From Benincasa hispida (lineage: Eukaryota > Streptophyta > Magnoliopsida > Cucurbitales > Cucurbitaceae): 64,000 bases of DNA. The stretch's first letter is position 1; each line of letters starts with the position of its first letter. Below, piece after piece: positions 46,131-59,120 of the stretch. Under the pieces are notes generated by a model. The model did no database searches. It saw only the letters and a list, made by a program, of their open reading frames with translations, and was not told the origin of the DNA. Position numbers and translations under genes: made by a program. The DNA is taken from positions 38,135,150 through 38,199,149 of the forward strand of contig NC_052354.1 in the NCBI RefSeq assembly GCF_009727055.1. Reading direction: 5' to 3'.

Positions 46131-48145
46131 TAAAATTTTTTCCTAATTATAACCATTCTCATCAATTTTTGTAAAGTTTTATGACATTTACATCGATATT
46201 TCCATAAAATCATGGTCTCAATATTTCTATTTACATCAATATTTTGAACCATGGACTAATGACAATGGCAGTTTCGATGACTTGGATTGTGAGGAGTTTG
46301 ACCTCGACTAAAATGTAGGTGAGAACAAGGAAAAACATTGATGGATAGAGCGATGCGCATGAATACAATGAATTTGTTGTGTCGACCCTGTCGATGGTCT
46401 TATGAATGATGAAGGCGACATTTATTCCAGAGACGATGAAGGTGAAAGATGGCAACTAAGGCAATTTTGAAAGTATTGGGCTTCCTGTTGGTGATGGAGG
46501 AAAAATTGAGCTTGAGGCTGATGAAAAATAAAAAGAACAACAAACCAATTGTTAACCATGGAGTTGAAAATGAGAGTACTTCATTAAAGGAAAGTCTTTT
46601 GCATATAATATTTGTTTGAACTAAAAGCCAATGGATAGAGAGTATAATCTTGATATGAATTTGAAAACTTATCCATTACCAAAATGGAAAAAGAAGCATA
46701 ATCATATAACATATAGGAGGAAGTGAATAAAAGCCATGTCCTAAAATTGAAAAACACTTCGGTGAGTCCACTATAATTTTTTAGCTTTTGTTTTTCTTAA
46801 GTAACAAAGAAGTACAAATCATAGATCAACACATGACTTTGGGCATATGTGGAAAACTTTTGTAATTGCGATTGAAATGAAAATTTAAGTAATGGTGTAA
46901 ATTGCTTCGGTTATTCAAGTTTGATGTTCTTAACTGCAATTGCAAGTTTAGGGTTACACTGATACAATCTACCAAATTTGATGGATGAAATTTATAATTT
47001 AGATTAAAAAAGGTTGATTCAACCCTACCAAGTGTAGGATCAACAATTATTTCTTTTATCCTTTTAAATTTGTAGAAGTTTAATAGTCCCGTACCATGAA
47101 CTTTATCATGGTGAAGTACTGATTTTTTTTATACAATGGTTTAGTTTTTGTTAGTTTGTAAATATATTTGATCCCGATATGGACAACAGACCTTCACATA
47201 TGGCTTTGCTTTTGGTACCACCCAAAAAGATTCATACAAATGGAGATAATTATTCTTATCTATATACCCATGATTATTTCCTTCTCTAAACAATGTGAGA
47301 TTTTGTTCACACTCCTAAGAAAAACCTCGTTTCATCTTAGCAATATTATATATGTTATGGATGAAGTTTGTATAGCAACTAAATTTGTTATACTAATAAA
47401 GTTCAAAGATTAAAACTTTACAAAACATAAGCTATCAAAACTAAATTATTATACACACATATCAATTTTCCAGAGTTGTATGAATAAAAATTTATCATTG
47501 CTTTCAACAACACCCAGCATAAAATATATTCAAATCCATTGTTAGCTTGTTGAAAAAAGATATATTAAAAATAAAATGGGACCAATTAAAAAGTGAAAGA
47601 AAGATGCATCCCCAAGTCTTGTGTTTGTAATAAAGTGAAAAAAGAACTCTTTCTAAGTGGCTATAACTTTTGCTACCAAATCCCACAAATCAATATAATT
47701 CTTATAAATATTTATATGAAAAAAGGCTTCTCAAAAAATTATTTGGCTTTCATGGCAAGACAAAATCATAAATTGCATAATTTCTCCCCCTCCTTTGCTT
47801 ATTCCTCAAAGCACCCAACCACAACACTTAAATGTCCTTATGAGATTCAAAAAGAAAACAAGAGAGAGAAGAGAGATAATAACTTATGTTTGTTCCTATA
47901 TACTTTGAGAAAGTTTTCATTTATGCTTCTTAAACAAGAATATTGGAATGAAAGCTAGGGTAAGGTGGCCTCACACTTCAACTGAAACTTAATCATTTTG
48001 TTGCATTATTTCTAAACCCTATCTTTCCATTCTGGTCCTTAGCTTCACATGTACAAATAAAACATAACAAGAACTTCTCTTACACTCATACTCACAATCC
48101 AATATTTCAATTTTTCCAAGCCATTTTCTTGGTGGTGAAGAGGTC
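46131..48145. other. Intergenic DNA and kinase promoter region
   Basis: 46230-46740 holds a run of acidic/GAT-rich text without a recognisable protein (possible old transposon gene remnant). 46740-47600 is AT-rich without structure I can name. The last 200 bp before 48146 are pyrimidine- and CA-rich, fitting a 5' untranslated leader. A TATA-like TCCTATATACTTTG lies at about 47895-47908. No other coding sequence was found. Confidence 0.45.
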
Positions 48146-51100
48146 ATGGGGTTCACGTCACCGGTTAAGATACTCGTCGGGATTCCTTCCGACGACATTG
48201 ACGAGAGCAAGAAGCTTCTTTCTTGGGCAATCACAGTTCTAGCTCATCAACATGATTGCATTGTTGCTACTCATGTTCTTGGTTAGATTAACTTCACCCA
48301 ACTTTCTTCAATTCAAAAATTTGTTTTGTTCCAATTTCGATATGTTTTCTTTGAATTGAATGATAGTCAGCGACGATACAAAGAAGCGTGGATCGACAAA
48401 CATGACAATGAAAATTCAATCGCAGCTTCGTCGAGCAAAAGCCTACGTCATATCGATTCTCGGAGAGTTCGCCAATATTAGCCAATCCAAGCAGGTAAAT
48501 CAACTATGTTAAAAACAAAGTACTTAATATAATAGTCTACTTTGAACCTAAACCTGCATACCTGAAAAATGTCATTTTCAGGTAAATTTGGAAGCCAGAG
48601 TCGGTTTTAACTCGAGCATTGGCAGAGGTTTGACTGAAGAAGCGAAGTCGATTTCAGCCGACCTCCTCGTTCTTCGTGGTGCGAGAAACAAGTCAAACAG
48701 GTAAGGAAGCTAAAAGTATGAGTTTTAGAATGTAAATTAGTAATTTGGGTTGATCAGGGATGATTTTGTTTCTTATATTATTATAATTTTTGAATTAGAA
48801 CCCCCAGCATCGCAAGGTATTGTTTTGAGAATGTTCCTGAGAAATGTACTCTGGTCTTCTTGGGAAAGCAAGAACAGTTGAAGCAAAATTTGGATTCTGA
48901 TTCTGATTCTCTTCCATCTAAAGGTACAAGGAAGATTAAGAATAAAATAAAATAAGACAAGTTGATGTTTGATAATTATTTTGTTTTTTAGTAGGCTGTT
49001 TTTATTTTATTTTTGTTTTTAAAATGTTTCTAATAATTTTTTTTTAATTTTTTTTTAATAATTGTAACTATCTCATTTTTGCACTTTAAAAAGTTTCTAT
49101 CCATGGTTTAAATTTTGAGTTTTGTATTTAATAGTTGTTTTGTCATTATTATTAAATTAATTTATGAATTTATCAATGGAATTTAATTTTGACTATTATT
49201 TAAGGATTACATGGTTAACATATCGTCCGTTACGGTTAAACTAAACTAAAATTTAAAGTTGAGTAAAAAAAGAAATAGATGTAAGTTGCTCTAGGTAAAT
49301 TATAATAAAAAGATAATCTTTAGGGTTTAACTAAATTAGAAAAATTAGATCGAAACTATAAAAATAATAGTAACTAAATTTAAGGATAAAGTTAAAACTT
49401 TTAAAACTATAGGATGCCCAAATCATAACTACAAATTTTTAATTGAATTGTGAACCCGAACATAGGTCCATTGATAAGTAATCAATTATATATCTAAAAA
49501 ATGGATGATTTGATCCATACTTCTTAAATGGTTGAATTCAAAAAATACATTGTAAAACCTAAAATCAATGATCAGGTAACAGCCTTCATAAACACGATTT
49601 CTTTGGAACAAAGGGTCTCAAACTTCTCAACTTATAAATAAAACAAAATCATTTTCAAATGGCAGGAGAAGAAAAATGCGAGGGAGATGTTTTCAGAGCT
49701 CAAAAGGCAGAGAACAATAGGGTTCCGCCACTCGTGGTGGCAGACGATGAGGTCGAAGCTTCCGGTGACTCCATTTCAAACACCACCACGGAGGACGACT
49801 CCTCCACGTCAGGCGACTGCAGCACCATCGGCTCTCCTCCGCCACTCATTTCCCCTTTCAAATCCCAATCCGGTGACCGACGACAGCGACTGTCGCCATG
49901 TAAATTGATATCATCGTTTATTGGGTCGCCTTTTCGGAAGAGAAATTGTAGCTTTTCTGAGAAGCAATCGGCTCAGCCTCTGTTGAGATGTTTCAGCTAT
50001 GAGGAGATTTTGAATGCTACAAATAATTTCCATCCAGGTTTCTTTTTCACAAGCTCTGTTATCCTTTTTGATGAAATTTGACAATTTTTTTTTTGGTTTC
50101 GTTTGGAGTTTATTATTCATTTTTTCTGTTTAGAAGTAATTTAAAAGGGTAGTCGTAATGTGGCTGCCTCTCATCTTTTGAACGTGGATTTACAAATTTG
50201 CATGCTTAAACATACAAATTCGAAGTTATGAAAATCGAAATTTCACAGAAAAAATGTCAAACTATTTATCGAAATAGAAGAAAAAATATTGATAAACACC
50301 GATAAACTTCTATTAGCGATAGAAACGGATAAAAGACTAAAATAATTAAATTTTGTTATTTTCTATAAATATTTTTCCTAATTTTTTTATTTTTGAAAAT
50401 CCCCTTATGAGAAACCCAGATTGAAATTTAGATGAACCTTATCACTTTTTTTTTTTTCCTTAGAGAAGTATAAAGTGTATTTATGCATACAGAGACTTTT
50501 TTTATATGATTGAGCACAAACATAGTAAAATATTCTAGCAACATGAAAGGAACAAAACTTAACTAGCTTCCCCATACTATCAAAAAATAAATTATGATGT
50601 TTTTTTTTTTATTTTATCGAGACAATAAAAAGTATGCACATATATTTTCTAGATTAATTATTAGAAAAATTATTTTTTAATTCTCAAGTTTTGAAAAATA
50701 GTTACATTTAATACTTTGATTTTCAGAATATATCTTTTTAGTCTCTAAACTTTTAAAGATAAGTGTATTTCACACCTAAGTTTTCAAAATATACCTTTTA
50801 ATGTTCGTGTTTTTAAGAATAGCTCTAAAAGGCCATTAAAGTAATTTTTATTATTTTAAATAATTATATGACATTTTAAATTAAAATTTTAATTTTTATA
50901 AATAAGTTTAGAGAGAATACATTATTGAAAATTTATTTTTCTAATTGAAAATAATAAAAAAAATATTTACGAATTTTTTAAACTCATTCTTATAGTTTTG
51001 GAGATTAAGAAGTTACATTTTAAAACATTTATAGACAAAATGCACCTATATTTTAAAAACTCAAGAGAGAAGTAGATATCATACATTAAATTTGAGAGAT

Positions 51101-54100
51101 AAAAGCGTAATTTTCCCTTTTACCTCTTTCTTGTTGCTTTTTTTTTTTTTTTTTTTTTTAAAAAAAATAATATGCATTTAAAGACGTTTAGTAAGGACAC
51201 TTCCACAAGATAGGGGAAAAACTCGAATCTTATGAAAAATTTTAAAATGTTCCATTTATCTCTAAACTCCTAATGTTTATATTTTGATTTCTGAACTTTT
51301 AAAATATCATAGTTTATCAGTAATAGATCGTCATAGATATTTATTACGGATAGATAATAAAATTTTTCTATATTAATAAATAAGTTGGCTTGTTTTTCTT
51401 TATTTGAAAATAGTCCATTTTAAAAATAAAAACAAAAATAAAAGGTAGGATTTTTGTGCTAATATTTGAAGGGTTTTTTTTTTTGGTTTTGGTTTAAATC
51501 AGATAACATGGTAGGGCAAGGGGGGTATTCAGAAGTTTACAAAGGAGAACTATGTGATGGAAAGATGATTGCTGTGAAGAGACTAACAAAAGACAACAAA
51601 GATGGTAACAAGGAGAAGGAATTTCTTATGGAACTTGGAATAATTGGTCATGTCTTTCATCCAAACACAGCTTCTTTGGTTGGTTGTTGCATTGAAAATG
51701 GCCTTTATCTCATCTTCAACTTCTCTCAAAATGGAAACCTTTCTTCTGCATTGCATGGTAATTATTTAACCAACTTTATTTCTTTCTCTGACCTCTACTT
51801 ACTTTCATTTCTCATACATCCTATCATTAAACTATACAATATTTTACCCAATTCACTTACCTATTTTAGGTAGGAGTGAAATTGAGTTGAGTCGGGTCGG
51901 ATTTCCTTAGAAACAACTCGATCTAACCCAGGTCAATTTTGTACAAACACATGACGTAACCCAACCTGTTTGGTTTCATACTTCCCTAGTTTTGGGCTAT
52001 GTGTGTGTTTGTCTATCTCATAGGATGGGACTATAAAAATATGGGCCATAAAAAAAAAGATGGGACTATAAGGAAAGCAGCCCAGAAAAAGAGGCCGAAA
52101 AATTGACCTAAACTAAACAAGATCCAAGTGACAAGTGCAAATATAACAATCTTGTTCAAAGTATTAGAAAATATAACACAATGCATGCAACAAAGTTTAG
52201 ATCCAACTTTTAGAGTTTATTAGTAATAGACCATATCATTAAGAGGACTCTATAAGCGACATGGTCTATCACTAATAGATGCTTATCAGTAATAGAGTCT
52301 ATCACTGATAGATTTTATTATATTTTCTATTCTTTATAAATTTCGTGTTACATTTAACTATTAGTCCCAAAAGTACTATCAATTATAATTACTCAGAAGA
52401 TTCAAAAGGCTAGCTCCAATTAAAAAAGACAAGACCTAATAGATAATTTCGACGTACTTATGAAACAAACACTCAAATCGAAAGACATTTAAACCCTATT
52501 GCGGAGCAAACCTTCTTCTAAGGTCTCTCCATGTCTGTAAACATTTGGACGATTTCTCTCAATCCAAATGTTCCTATAAATGAAAGAAGAAAAGAAAAAA
52601 AAAAGTTAGGCAACTCTAGATTTTATTTATGTGATTGGGCTAAGAATGACATGTAATGTAGTATAGAAGATGAGTTTCATGTACGTGAAATTACATAAGA
52701 AGTGCTTAATTACATGGTTGCTAATTTTTTTTTTATTTTTTATTTTAGTATATTTAGGTGTAAGGGATTCGAACCACAGACCTCGTAATTTCTAGAACAT
52801 TCGAATGCCAATAAATTATGTTCGATTTGACATGAATTTTTATATTCAATTCATCCTTTTAACTAAATATATGTTATGTTGATATGGAATTGAGAAAGAA
52901 TAACATTAAAAAATAAAGCATTTTTAAGTGGTGAAATAATTTTGATAGGGAAAACAAGCAAAATTTTGGAATGGTCAGTGAGATACAAGATTGCTGTGGG
53001 AATTGCAAGAGGTTTGCACTATCTTCATGAATGTTGCAAACATCGCATAATCCATAGAGATATCAAAGCGTCTAATGTTCTTCTTAGCCCTGATTATGAA
53101 CCCCAGGTAATATATAATATATCTATAAATTCTAATATTTATTTGCTTTTTATAGTGTAATAAGATTTATTGAAAATGTATTTTCTAAGTTCATATGAAT
53201 CTATTTTTTTTTTTTCTTTTACCCTTTTAGATTATGTAAATAAATATAGGATTTTATCTCAAAATCAATTGACAATGAAATGAGTAACTCATTTATCTTA
53301 GAAAAATCATTTTGACATGTAAAAGATTGTTAGTCGGTTTAACGATTAAATGCAGGAACTATTTAGATCAATTTAATTAACTCCAGGGCTTTAAGCAATA
53401 TGAATTTTGTTTTATATTTTATGATTCATTGAGCCGGATGGATTCAACAAATATTTGTTTGTTTTTGAATTCTTATTTAAATAGTGAAAATTTGAGAAAC
53501 AATATTTTTATTGCTTCAATGTATCCAAAAATATTTGAATTTAAAATCTTCAAATATAAAATTGTATTTAAAACAAAAAAAATAAAAGTTCCGAAAAACA
53601 TATAGTTACATTTTATAAACTTATTTTACTTTTGTTAAATTAAAATAAAGTATAATATGTTGAGAATGTGATAAAAGTCTCACATTAATCTAAAATAGAA
53701 AAAAAAATCATAAGTTTATAAAGGAAGACAAGCATCTTCAACGGTATGAAGTTTTTTGGGTAAAACTAAAAGCAAAACAATAAGTGTTTATGACCAAAAT
53801 AAACAACATCATATAACATATCTGAAGGTTCGTTATCCCTAACATAATATATGATAAAATTTATAACATAAAATATGTATATAAATTAATTAATAACAAT
53901 TGAGATTAAACTTAATATTTAGTCGCAATTAGAACTATTTCCATAGTTTATAAACCTATTGTGAGCCACATTTTGAACAAATTGTTTAAATTGTGATTCG
54001 GATTCCGAATTTGAAAATATGAAATACAATTTCTTCTTTTCAATCGAATCTCTTATTTCCATCACTTATGTTTTTCGATCACTAATTAACACATCAATCT

Positions 54101-56270
54101 TAAGAACTAAATAGACATTAAGTTGAAATGGTCGATATATATATATATATATATATATTTAGTTTTGACTTGGTTATATATGCATTACTGTTGGTGGGTG
54201 AGGCAGATAACAGACTTTGGGCTAGCAAAATGGCTTCCAAACAAATGGACACACCATGCAGGCACATTTGGGTACTTAGCACCAGAATATTTCATGCATG
54301 GTTTAGTTGATGAAAAAACTGATGTTTTTGCATTTGGAGTTCTTCTTTTGGAGATTGTCACTGGTAGAAGGCCTGTTGATTCATCCAAACAAAGCCTTCT
54401 CTTGTGGGTAATAATTAATTAATTAATTAATAATCTATGCCATCTTCTTCAATCTTCACTAATTAAAAAAAAGGGGTTTAATTTTGAATTTTTGAACAGG
54501 CAAAGCCTCTTATGGAGTCAGGCGAGATCGGGCAGCTGGCCGACCCGAGGCTCAAATGCTACGATGCCAAGGAGTTGCAAAGAGTCGTGTTGGCTGCTTC
54601 TTGCTGCGTTCGACAGTCCTCGGTTGAGCGACCGTCGATGAGCGAGGTATGCTACGACAATATGATAGGTCATAGGTCATTATATAATGTTGTGTGTGTG
54701 TGGGGATATTAATTGAATTATGAATTTGAAGGGACCCAATTAGTAGTTAGAAAAGTGTTACACTGTTCTTGTTGTCTTCTCTCCATCCCATGTTTTAAAG
54801 TTGACATTTTATATGCCTTTAAATGAAGAGAGAGAATGCCATAATTTTCAAGTCATAAAAAGATCCATCATTTCAACTTTGAGTTCTGAGTAAGCAAACT
54901 TTTTTCTTTTTTAATTCAAACACAACATTTGAAGTTGGAGGAACTCCTCAAAGTGTGTTGATATAAATAAATTTATCATAATTTATGAATTTGTCAATTG
55001 GTAATTAAACAAGATAATGAATCAAATCTTTTACCTGATCTTGATGAAAAATATATCTTAATTAGTTGACGAACGTTTTAATTAATTTTGAATAAGTAAA
55101 CTAGTATGGTAAAAATCGATTCCAATCTATCACGTTGGATTATATATATTTGTCTCATAATTAAGTCGAGATATGCTGGAAATAATATGGTTAAAATTGA
55201 TTTAGGAATGGTTTTGTTGTTAGTACAAAATAAGAAAGAATTTCACAGGTGAAGATTTTCTTTGTAATTAAGTTTGTAACATGTTTTTTCCCTCTATTTC
55301 TTCTGTTCTAGTTTTCTGAAAAAAGGAAAAAGCAAAACATACCATGTGTTTTACTGCTTATTTGGAAATTATTTTTTATTAAATAAAAGAGAAGAAAATC
55401 TGTTGTTAATTACTTTAATGCATGTTTCAACCTTTTTTGTCATTTGGATCTCTTTTTTATATTATTATAAATTTTATATGTGGTTGTAAATATTCAAAAT
55501 AAGAAACAGTAATCAATAATTTGGCTTATATATATATATACACACATAATGACTAGGATTAGAGATTTAAAACGATTACCTCTTTTAAAGCTCAAAACTC
55601 TAAGGTTTGATGATAATTATATCTTCGATTTTTTGTTTTTGAAAACTGTATTGGTTTTTTTAGACTAAAATTTCAGAAATATTTAATCCTTTTTAAACAA
55701 ACATATACAAGATCATTTTAGCCAAATTCGGAAAACATCAAAGTCTTTTTTAAAAACCAAGTTATTATCTAACAATTGGAGATTTAAATCAGTGGAATTT
55801 AAAAATAAAAAAGTAAGAGAAATTATTTTTAAAAAGCATAATTCTAATCTTATTTAATAGGTGCTCATAGAAGTCTATCAGTATCTATCAATGATAGAAA
55901 ATGTTAGAAGTCTATCAATGATAGACGTAGATAGAAATCTATTAGTGATAGACGTTGATGAAAATCTATCAACGTCTATCGGTATTCTTTTTTACTATTT
56001 TTGTAAATAGTTTCACATTTTTTTTTATTTTATGTGTGAAAGTTTCCTTTAAATTATTCTTAACTAATTCCAAATGTTTTTTTTGTTTTGGTTTTTAATT
56101 GGAATAAATTATAGGTATTGGATGTGCTAAATAAAGGCCATGATTCAGAGATTGCAAAGAGCTTGAGAGCCCCAAAGTTCACCTCTGATGATGATAATGA
56201 ACTGGATGATTATTCCATGATATTTGGATATGAAGTTCCAATAGACATACTTCTTGAGGATTATTTATGA
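48146..56270 (+). CDS. Receptor-like cytoplasmic kinase (RLCK VI type) with N-terminal USP domain
   Basis: Ten exons: 48146-48281, 48367-48494, 48582-48700, 48799-48923, 49666-50037, 51503-51757, 52949-53106, 54207-54407, 54500-54646 and 56115-56270. They total 1797 nt, 598 residues, all joins in frame with GT-AG introns. Residues about 7-155 form a universal-stress-protein-like domain ([11 protein letters not shown], then [12 protein letters not shown]). About 170-280 is a Ser-rich linker. About 296-560 is a Ser/Thr kinase with glycine loop [11 protein letters not shown], lysine in IAVKRL (K319), HRDIKASN (D416) and DFG (434-436). It also has GTFGYLAPE and [20 protein letters not shown]. There is no signal peptide or membrane span, so it is probably cytosolic and acts in signalling; the substrate is unknown. 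The family (Arabidopsis RLCK VI with USP domain) is known from memory. The activation loop reads [13 protein letters not shown] where relatives usually have about five more residues before GTFG. Start chosen as the first ATG in frame with the USP fold. A shorter start at 49659 would lie in an intron. Confidence 0.92.
50038..51502 (+). other. Kinase intron 5 (1465 bp) with hairpin repeats
   Basis: It separates the linker exon from the first kinase exon. It contains two GATAG/CTATC type inserts (about 50235-50395 and 51285-51415) and poly-T runs (51131-51160). No coding sequence. Confidence 0.75.
52130..52350. repeat. MITE-like GATAG hairpin in intron 6
   Basis: AT-rich ends (AAATATAACA ... 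TATATTTTCTATTC) enclose TATTAGTAATAGACCATATC and TGGTCTATCACTAATAGATG, GTCTATCACTGATAGATT. These can fold back. No coding capacity. Confidence 0.6.
52715..52830 (-). mobile_element. SINE-like insert
   Basis: The minus strand has GAGGTCTGTGGTTCGAATCCC (a pol III B box, GGTTCGAATCC) followed by an A-rich tail (AAAATAAAAAATAAAAAAAAA). This is the layout of a tRNA-derived SINE. The A box and the 5' end are not clear. It is not a tRNA: no cloverleaf stem could be drawn around the B box. Confidence 0.45.
53107..54206 (+). other. Kinase intron 7 (1100 bp)
   Basis: AT-rich. It contains a TGTTGAGAATGTGATAAAAGTCTCACATT stretch (about 53659) of the kind that begins small LTR/TRIM-type repeats, and a TA microsatellite at 54136-54160. 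No coding sequence. Confidence 0.6.
54136..54160. repeat. TA microsatellite
   Basis: About 12 AT/TA units just upstream of kinase exon 8. A second (TA)n of about 12 units is at 56278-56301, right after the stop codon. Confidence 0.85.
54647..56114 (+). other. Kinase intron 9 (1468 bp) with hairpin repeat
   Basis: The last intron. It holds a GATAG hairpin repeat at about 55840-56030 with many CTATCA(A/G)TGATAGA units and AT-rich flanks. Otherwise AT-rich. Confidence 0.7.
55840..56030. repeat. MITE-like GATAG repeat in intron 9
   Basis: It carries successive AGTCTATCAGTATCTATCAATGATAGA, AAGTCTATCAATGATAGACG and ATCTATTAGTGATAGACGTT units. Each is a local palindrome. Confidence 0.65.
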
Positions 56271-56749
56271 GATTATTTAATATATATATATATATATATA
56301 TTATTGGAAGTGAGAGTTTAAAATTTTAGCATTTCAGAATCTTGTATTATTTTATTCCTCCAAATTAAGCCTTTATTTATGAAGCTTATTTTTGTTAAAA
56401 GTTATTAAATATTAGCCACTTTGTTAATATTTTTTCATATGTTCACATAGAATTATAACTGAGGTTGATGTTGATATATTTATTATACAATAAAGATACC
56501 AATATAAGATTAATAGACATAATGTATAATGGGACTAAATTTATAATTAATAATAAAATACTTTAATATTAAAAACATAGACCAAGAAAATAAATAGAGT
56601 CCTAGAAAATTTGAAATTAACACAATATTTTCTTATGGGTAAGGCAATACATTCAGGAATTAATAAATTTAAGCAATTGTATTTGATAATACATTTATAA
56701 ATTATATAACTACGTATAAACAAACCTAATATTAGGTTAAACATAAGGT

Positions 56750-56960
56750 CAATTATTTTAAATGATAAAACTATCAGAAATATTTATAAATATAATAAAA
56801 TGTCACTTTTATTACTAATAGACAGTGATAAACATTGATAAACATTTATCAATGTCAGTGATAGACAATAATAGATATCTATTAGTTTTTATCATTCATA
56901 GACAATCACATTTTGTTATATTTATAAATAAGTTGACTCATTTTTCCATATTCAATAACA
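56750..56960. repeat. MITE-like GATAG repeat with long inverted ends
   Basis: The left end AAATATTTATAAATATAATAAAATGTCA is mirrored by GATTACAAAA-type text at the right (CACATTTTGTTATATTTATAAATAAGTT). CTATTAGTTTTTATCATTC and AATAGACAGTGATAAACATT lie inside. It is the best preserved terminal inverted repeat of this group in the window. Confidence 0.65.
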
Positions 56961-57119
56961 ATCCTAACTATAAACTACTATGAATTAGTTTATCGGTATG
57001 TTTTATATATGTTAATTTTATGTATAATTACTATTTGGTAATATCATATTATTAATTATACATTATATAATACATATTTTAATTAAAAATTTTGAGATGA
57101 TAAATTAAATATTTTAATT

Positions 57120-57290
57120 AGGGTTGTTTTTAAATATAGAAAAATGAATAAAAATATTTACAAAACATGGAAAAATTTTAGAACTATCAATGATAAACTG
57201 ATGGACACTGATAGATATCATTGATAGTTTTAAAATTTTGTTATATCTTATAAATATTTTCAACAGTTTTATCGTTTGAAATAATTTTTC
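57120..57290. repeat. MITE-like GATAG repeat
   Basis: It begins GGGTTGTTTTTAAATATAGAAAAATG and ends TTGTTATATCTTATAAATATTTTCAA. The core is ACTATCAATGATAAACTGATG and GATATCATTGATAGTTTTA. It closely resembles the split copy at 28821. Confidence 0.65.
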
Positions 57291-58419
57291 TTTAATTTTT
57301 TAATTTTTTAAATATAACTATACATTCTAAATTAGAAATTCAAAATCTGATAAAATGAAATACTATAGTTTTAATTTTTTTAAAAAAACATTTTAATATA
57401 ATTATACATTTGAAATTAAAAATTCAAAATCTGAATAGAGAAAAACATAAAAATATTGTTTTTTTTTTTTTTTTTTTTTCAAAATCTACACTATTTGAAT
57501 AACAAAATTAAAAATAAGATGAAAATGTTTACCGAACATATTTGTTGATGGATCTAAAAATATAAAACTTAATCTAGATTACCTACCAAATCTGAACTAA
57601 CTTTCCTTTGAATTTCCAACCACAAAAAACTAAAAATAATAGTCCATATGTAATCATTAGAAGAAAACAGCAAAGCATAAAAGTGGCTAACATTGAGTTG
57701 AAGTGGAATAAGTAAAGAAAATGTACAGAAAATCCCACCCAATGTCATATATTGAGTGTTTTTAATATAAAAACAACTTTTTCAATAGCTATTTTGTATT
57801 CCCATTACAACATTCTACTTATGAAGACATGTTTGATAATCATTTTAGAATGGTGTTACTCATTTTTTTTAGGTCTATAAAATTAGATCCATTTAAAAAT
57901 GGAGATAGGACGTTTTTCTATTTTCAAATGAATATTATTTCAAATTAAAAATGATGTTATCCTATTTCACTTTATTTTTTCTTTAGATTATGTATATTCA
58001 TTCTCTAATTTTTCTCTCTAATCTCTATTTCCAACTTTATTTAATCTCTCTACTTTAGCATGCTATCTCTTTTCCTCACTTTTTTTTCTCTCTATAACTT
58101 CCTTTTTTAAATATCTCTTACTTTTTTCTCCCTCTTTTTATATGTACTCCTTTGATCACTTTTTTTCTCTCAAAATTTTGTCTCTAATTTGTTCTCTTTA
58201 AAGTATGTATTCCTGAAGTTTCTCAATATGTATCTCACTAACTTTGTTTATTTATCTAATTTGAATTTTTGCTTCTTTGACTAAAATTTTGTCTCCTTAG
58301 CTTTTAAATTTTGTTCCACTCTAACCATTTTGCCCCTCCCTGCCTCACATTCTTCTAAAAACTTTTCTTTAGCTCTAAATTTTTTCACTCTTAAATTTCT
58401 GTAATGATAGAATGTGGTT

Positions 58420-59120
58420 TCTCATACAAAACATAGATGTCCTATAAGACATCCTAACAAAATCAGAAATAACAAAATCAACAAGATAATATAATTCGAG
58501 ACAAAAATGACACTTAGGACAAAAATTGGCCTAAAGAAAGGGAGTTGTCTTGGACCTAGCCTAAGCCAGCATGCTTGGCCTCGACCAAGGCCGAAGCTGA
58601 GCTTCACAAAACCCCTACGACCTAAGGGATCATCCTAAGCTTGAAAAATGGCTAAAGAAAGTGTTCAGCCTCAACTAAGGTCGAGGTTGACTATAGAAAA
58701 CTATTAAATAGAGCATGCCCCTCAACAACACTCTAGCCTAGAAAGCCAAAAGACAATCCTAATGCAACTTCGAAACCTTAAAGGGAAAGTCTTAGGCCAA
58801 CTACACCTATGGATATATCATAATAGCTCCAGAGAGGGGTAATTCCCCTCACATACATAAAGTTCCTACTTGCTACATAGATCTCTTTGCTAACTTAATC
58901 ATTAGAGCCTGTGTGGCAAACACCACATTGATGTGCATATTTTTCTTGTCTTGTAGGTAATGATCTTACCTGAATTACAAATTCATGGTTGTTGCCATAA
59001 GAGGATTAGGTACATATTTACCTTGTCTAATACTTGGCATCAACAACCACAACTAATAAAACCTCAAGATCGTGTGAAAGGTCAATAGATCATCAAGACA
59101 TGTTTAGAAAGCATTGCTTT
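58420..59120. repeat. GC-richer dispersed repeat-like patch, unclassified
   Basis: It stands out from its AT-rich surroundings by repeated (T)GGCC..GACCAAGGCCGA and CTCAACTAAGGTCGAGGTTGA text. Near 59030 is CTTGGCATCAACAACC. No protein motif; possibly part of an unrecognised LTR element. Confidence 0.35.

Larger units (their letters stand above)
51758..52948 (+). other. Kinase intron 6 (1191 bp) with MITE-like and SINE-like inserts
   Basis: It holds a GATAG hairpin repeat (about 52130-52350) and a minus-strand SINE-like insert (about 52715-52830). Splice sites are GGTAATTATT and TTTGATAG|GG. Confidence 0.7.

Noticed and set aside
46230..46560. Acidic GAT-rich text as a possible gene fragment
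   Set aside because: Many stops in all frames and no recognisable domain. Mentioned only as part of the intergenic stretch.
49659..50081. Separate gene starting at ATG 49659
   Set aside because: The ATG lies in intron 4, 7 nt before the splice acceptor at 49665. The frame continues exon 4 exactly in phase, and the USP exons upstream complete a normal 598-residue protein.
52740..52790. GGTTCGAATCC as part of a tRNA gene
   Set aside because: Only a B box is seen. No acceptor, D or anticodon stem could be placed, and an A-rich tail follows, so SINE-like is preferred.
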